This document shows, in pieces, positions 31,401 to 34,393 of a stretch of DNA of 34,393 bases; position 1 is the first letter of the stretch, and each line of letters begins with the position of its first letter. Made by a program: the position numbers and the translations under genes. Source of the DNA: Gammaproteobacteria bacterium (GTDB lineage: Bacteria; Pseudomonadota; Gammaproteobacteria; Steroidobacterales; Steroidobacteraceae); assembly GCA_020029535.1 (NCBI GenBank), contig JAIBJM010000023.1:1-34393 (forward strand). Reading direction: 5' to 3'. A model generated the notes under the pieces. It did no database searches. It had not been told where the DNA came from and saw nothing but the letters and a program-made list of their open reading frames with translations.

Positions 31401-32399
31401 TCAAATTTCTTGTCGCGACCCGCCGGGCGCGTCATGTAGCCAGGCGTGAATCTCGGCCACGATGGACAGCGCAATCGACGCCGGCGCACGTCCGCCCAGT
31501 GCCAGTCCCACCGGCGAGCGCAGTCGTCCGGCCAGCAACGCGGCTTCGGTACCCAGTTCGAGGCGCAGTTTCTCGCGTCGCGGCGCCGGACCCAGCAATC
31601 CCACATAGCCGACGGCGCTGTGCGCCAGCGCGCGCAGGTAGGTCAGATCGGAACGCAGGTGATGACTCATCACCACCGCGGCATCGAACTGTGCCAGTTG
31701 CAGCCGCGACGGCAGCTCTTCGGGCGGCGCGCACAGCAGCGTTTCGGCACCGGCAAAGCGTTCCGGTTGCAGGTTGGCCGCGCGATGATCGTACAGCGTG
31801 ACCTTCCAGCCCAGCTGGCAGGCGAAAGCAAGCACCGGGGCGGCATCGGGCCCCGCGCCCAGCAACAGCAGTCGCGGCGGCGGCTCCACCGGCAGCACGA
31901 ACAATCCCACTGCTTCATCACGCGCAAACAGCAACTGATCCGGCGCCGCAGGCAGCAGCACCCTGCCCACCGGCATGTCGGCCCGCGACTCGACGACCAC
32001 CGCCAGTGCCGTATGCACATGTGAGTTCATGGCCTGCTGCAGGAAGTGCAAGGGCTGCCAGTCCTCATCGGCACCCACCCGCAACATCAGTATGTCCATG
32101 GCGCCTTCGCAACCGGCGCCCAGTCCCCACAGTTCGTCGTCGGGGCCGCGCATGTCGTAGCTGATGCGTTGCGGCCGGCCATCGGCAATGACGGTACCGG
32201 CCCGCTCGCGCAGATCGCCTTCCAGACAACCGCCGGACAGCAGCCCGGCGTACTCGCCATCCCGGGCAATCAGCAGCAGCGCACCGCGCTTGCTGTAGGT
32301 AGAACCGGCGGTGCTCAGCACCAGCGCCAGCGCCATGGCCCGCCCCGCCGCGCGTTCCCGCTGATAAAGCGGCAGCAATTGCATGACCGATGCGTCCAT
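31401..32399 (-). CDS. XdhC family protein (332 aa)
   Basis: I chose the ATG at 32399 (MDASVMQLLPLYQRERA), where the family begins; an ATG at 32468 would add 23 residues and leave only 16 bp to polA. The N-terminal XdhC domain has STAGSTYSKRGALLLI and SGGCLEGDLRERA with the conserved cysteine. The C-terminal Rossmann part has LLLLGAGPDAAPVLAFA, VVMSHHLRSDLTYL, YVGLLGPAPRREKL, then RLRSPVGLALGGRAPASIALSI. XdhC binds molybdenum cofactor, promotes its sulfuration and inserts it into xanthine-dehydrogenase-type enzymes. It is divergent from polA. Confidence 0.9.
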   Translation of the reverse strand: MDASVMQLLPLYQRERAAGRAMALALVLSTAGSTYSKRGALLLIARDGEYAGLLSGGCLEGDLRERAGTVIADGRPQRISYDMRGPDDELWGLGAGCEGAMDILMLRVGADEDWQPLHFLQQAMNSHVHTALAVVVESRADMPVGRVLLPAAPDQLLFARDEAVGLFVLPVEPPPRLLLLGAGPDAAPVLAFACQLGWKVTLYDHRAANLQPERFAGAETLLCAPPEELPSRLQLAQFDAAVVMSHHLRSDLTYLRALAHSAVGYVGLLGPAPRREKLRLELGTEAALLAGRLRSPVGLALGGRAPASIALSIVAEIHAWLHDAPGGSRQEI

Positions 32400-32484
32400 C
32401 GGCAAAGCATAGCGGTTGGCGAGTCGCGTGGGGCGCCCTCGCCCCGCCTGTACGCGATTGACAGGCATGGCTTAATCTCGCGCC

Positions 32485-34393
32485 ATGAATCCTGCTGCTC
32501 CCGATCTGGTACTGGTGGATGGCTTCTCCTACCTGTACCGCGCCTTTCACGCGCTGCCGCCGCTGAGCAATTCGCGCGGCGAACCCACCGGCGCCGTACA
32601 TGGCGTCATCAACATGCTGCACAAGCTGCGCCGCGAATATCCCTCGCAGCGCATGGCGGTGGTGTTCGATGCGCCCGGCAAGACCTTCCGCGACGAGCTG
32701 TATGCCGAATACAAATCGCATCGCCCACCGATGCCCGACGATCTGCGCTCGCAGATCGAACCGTTGCAGGCCGCCGTGACCGGCATGGGCCTGCCACTGC
32801 TGCGCGTGGACGGCGTCGAAGCCGACGACGTGATCGGCACGCTGGCGCGGCACGCTGCGGCGGCCGGCCAACGCGTGCTGATCTCCACCGGCGACAAGGA
32901 CATGGCGCAGCTGGTCGATGCGCAGGTGACGCTGATCAACACCATGACCGACACGCGGCTGGATCGCGACGGCGTGAAGGCCAAGTTCGATGTGTATCCC
33001 GAGCAGATCATCGACTACCTGGCACTGGTGGGCGACTCGTCCGACAACATTCCTGGTATCGACAAGGTGGGCCCGAAGACCGCGGCCAAGTGGCTGAACA
33101 GCTACGGCACTCTGGAGGGACTGCTGGCGCATATGGAAGAGATCGGCGGCAAGGTGGGCGAGAATCTGCGCGCCGGCCTCGACACGCTGGCGTTGTCGCG
33201 CCGGCTGGCAACCATCCAGACCGATGTGCCGCTGCCGCTGGATGAAGAGGCGCTGAAGCCGCGCGCACCCGATATGCCGGCACTGCGCGAGCTGTACACG
33301 CGGCTGGAGATGCGTTCCTTCCTCAAGCAACTGGATGCCACGGCAGCGGCAGAAGGTAGCGCGACCGTGGAGCCGCTCGCTGCCGAGCCCGTGCCCGACT
33401 TCGCGGCCACGCGCCCGGTCATCGAACGCCGTTACGAAACCATCACCGAATGGGCGCAGCTGGAGCAATGGCTGGCGGCGTTGCGCGATGCCGAGCTGTT
33501 CGCCTTCGACACCGAGACCACCAGCCTCGATTACATGAAGGCCGAAATCGTCGGCGTGTCATTCTGCATCGAGCCTGGCCATGCGGCCTATGTGCCGCTG
33601 GCGCACGACTACGCGGGCGCGCCGCCGCAGCTGGATCGCGGCAAGGTGCTGGAAGCACTGCGTCCACTGCTGGAGGAAACCAGCCACGCCAAGCTGGGCC
33701 AGCATCTGAAATACGACGTGCATGTGCTGGCCAATCACGGCATCACGCTGCGCGGCCAGCGCTACGACACCATGCTGGAATCGTACGTGTTGAACAGCAC
33801 GGCCACGCGGCATGACATGGATTCAATGGCCTCCAGCTATCTCGGGCTGCAGACCATTCACTTCGAGGATGTGGCCGGCAAGGGCGCCAAACAGATCGGC
33901 TTCAGTCAGGTCAGCATCGAGCGCGCCAGCGAGTATTCGGCCGAGGATGCCGACGTGACCATGCGCCTGCACCGCGAGCTGTGGCCGAAGCTTGCGGAAA
34001 TTCCGACGCTGAAGGCGCTGTACTGCGAGGTGGAGCAGCCGCTGGTGCCGGTGTTGCAACGCATGGAACGCCATGGCGTGCTGATCGATCGCGCCATGCT
34101 GCAGAAGCAGAGCGTGGAGCTGGCCGTTCGCCTGCGCGAGATCGAAGCCGCAGCCCACAGCGAAGCCGGCGGACCGTTCAATCTGGATTCGCCGAAGCAA
34201 CTGCAGCAGATCCTGTTCGAGAAACTGCAGCTGCCGGTGATGCGCAAGACGCCCACCGGCCAGCCTTCGACGGCGGAAGACGTGCTGGAAGAGTTGGCCG
34301 ACAGCTATGCGCTGCCGAAGCTGATCCTGGAGAATCGTTCGCTGGCGAAGCTCCGTTCCACCTACACCGAGAAGCTGCCGCTGCAGATCAACG
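32485..34393 (+). CDS. polA: DNA polymerase I, 5' part, truncated by the window end
   Basis: The ATG at 32485 opens MNPAAPDLVLVDGFSYLYRA. About 636 of roughly 930 residues are present. The 5'-3' exonuclease domain (1 to about 290) has VFDAPGKTFRDELYAEYKSH, VEADDVIGTLA, STGDKDMAQLV and GDSSDNIPGI with its metal aspartates. The 3'-5' proofreading domain (about 320-510) keeps its acidic motifs: FDTETTSLD (exo I), KLGQHLKYDVHVL (exo II) and YSAEDADVTMRL (exo III). The polymerase domain begins with PLVPVLQRMERHGVLID and is cut. It acts in Okazaki fragment maturation and repair. Confidence 0.97.
   Translation, partial: MNPAAPDLVLVDGFSYLYRAFHALPPLSNSRGEPTGAVHGVINMLHKLRREYPSQRMAVVFDAPGKTFRDELYAEYKSHRPPMPDDLRSQIEPLQAAVTGMGLPLLRVDGVEADDVIGTLARHAAAAGQRVLISTGDKDMAQLVDAQVTLINTMTDTRLDRDGVKAKFDVYPEQIIDYLALVGDSSDNIPGIDKVGPKTAAKWLNSYGTLEGLLAHMEEIGGKVGENLRAGLDTLALSRRLATIQTDVPLPLDEEALKPRAPDMPALRELYTRLEMRSFLKQLDATAAAEGSATVEPLAAEPVPDFAATRPVIERRYETITEWAQLEQWLAALRDAELFAFDTETTSLDYMKAEIVGVSFCIEPGHAAYVPLAHDYAGAPPQLDRGKVLEALRPLLEETSHAKLGQHLKYDVHVLANHGITLRGQRYDTMLESYVLNSTATRHDMDSMASSYLGLQTIHFEDVAGKGAKQIGFSQVSIERASEYSAEDADVTMRLHRELWPKLAEIPTLKALYCEVEQPLVPVLQRMERHGVLIDRAMLQKQSVELAVRLREIEAAAHSEAGGPFNLDSPKQLQQILFEKLQLPVMRKTPTGQPSTAEDVLEELADSYALPKLILENRSLAKLRSTYTEKLPLQIN

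Noticed and set aside
32400-32468. N-terminal extension of XdhC starting at 32468
   Set aside because: The added residues do not resemble XdhC and would leave almost no room for the polA promoter.
1-34393. CRISPR arrays, tRNA, rRNA and insertion sequences with transposase
   Set aside because: No regularly spaced repeats, cloverleaf tRNA genes, rRNA segments or transposase motifs were seen on either strand.

Overview
This is a GC-rich, densely coded chromosomal segment from a Gram-negative bacterium, most likely a gammaproteobacterium of the Xanthomonadales/Nevskiales/Steroidobacter kind. I infer this from gene content (TamA/TamB, YadG/YadH-type ABC exporter, LptM, YdbL, XdhC, PolA) and codon use, not from any marker gene; no rRNA or tRNA was seen.

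Layout. 1-134 is an imperfect palindrome with 14-bp perfect ends that can fold into a three-way junction. 244-3835 encodes a YdbL-like lipoprotein and a DUF748 AsmA-like envelope protein. 3854-7165 is an overlapping trio of two GNAT/FemAB-like acyltransferases and a membrane acyltransferase, the first of which looks less GC-rich than its surroundings. 7206-8911 (minus) is a yadG-yadH ABC exporter. 8984-9907 (minus) is a CsgG-like periplasmic protein with a C-terminal SH3 domain. 9982-11301 is a divergent pair: an FlhC-like zinc regulator and a protein with FlhD-like sequence patches. 11482-17075 is tamA-tamB. 17142-18562 holds a pirin (minus) and an exported PhzA/PhzB-like NTF2-fold protein (plus).

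18638-27437 is the metabolic core: tandem ARG boxes, then argR-argG-(P-loop protein)-argC-argD-argF'-argB-argH, followed by a small membrane protein and lptM, all tightly spaced or overlapping. The carbamoyltransferase is of the N-acyl-ornithine type, so arginine is made through acylated citrulline. The cluster has no recognisable argA/argJ (acylation of glutamate) and no argE (deacylation), but contains an uncharacterised P-loop protein between argG and argC that resembles the P-loop half of DUF1611/DgcN proteins. I regard this protein as the best candidate for an undescribed activity in the window.

27436-30233 is a decayed mobile or defence patch: an AlpA-type regulator tail, a type I restriction-modification operon collapsed to the 5' end of hsdM joined to the 3' end of a YgjP-like metallopeptidase, an intact DUF4143 ATPase preceded by two tandem 22-bp palindromic units, and a glutathione S-transferase. 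A 15-bp direct repeat occurs at both edges. 30233-32399 (minus) carries a MocA-like nucleotidyltransferase and XdhC separated by an exported SnoaL-like protein. polA starts at 32485 and runs off the right end.
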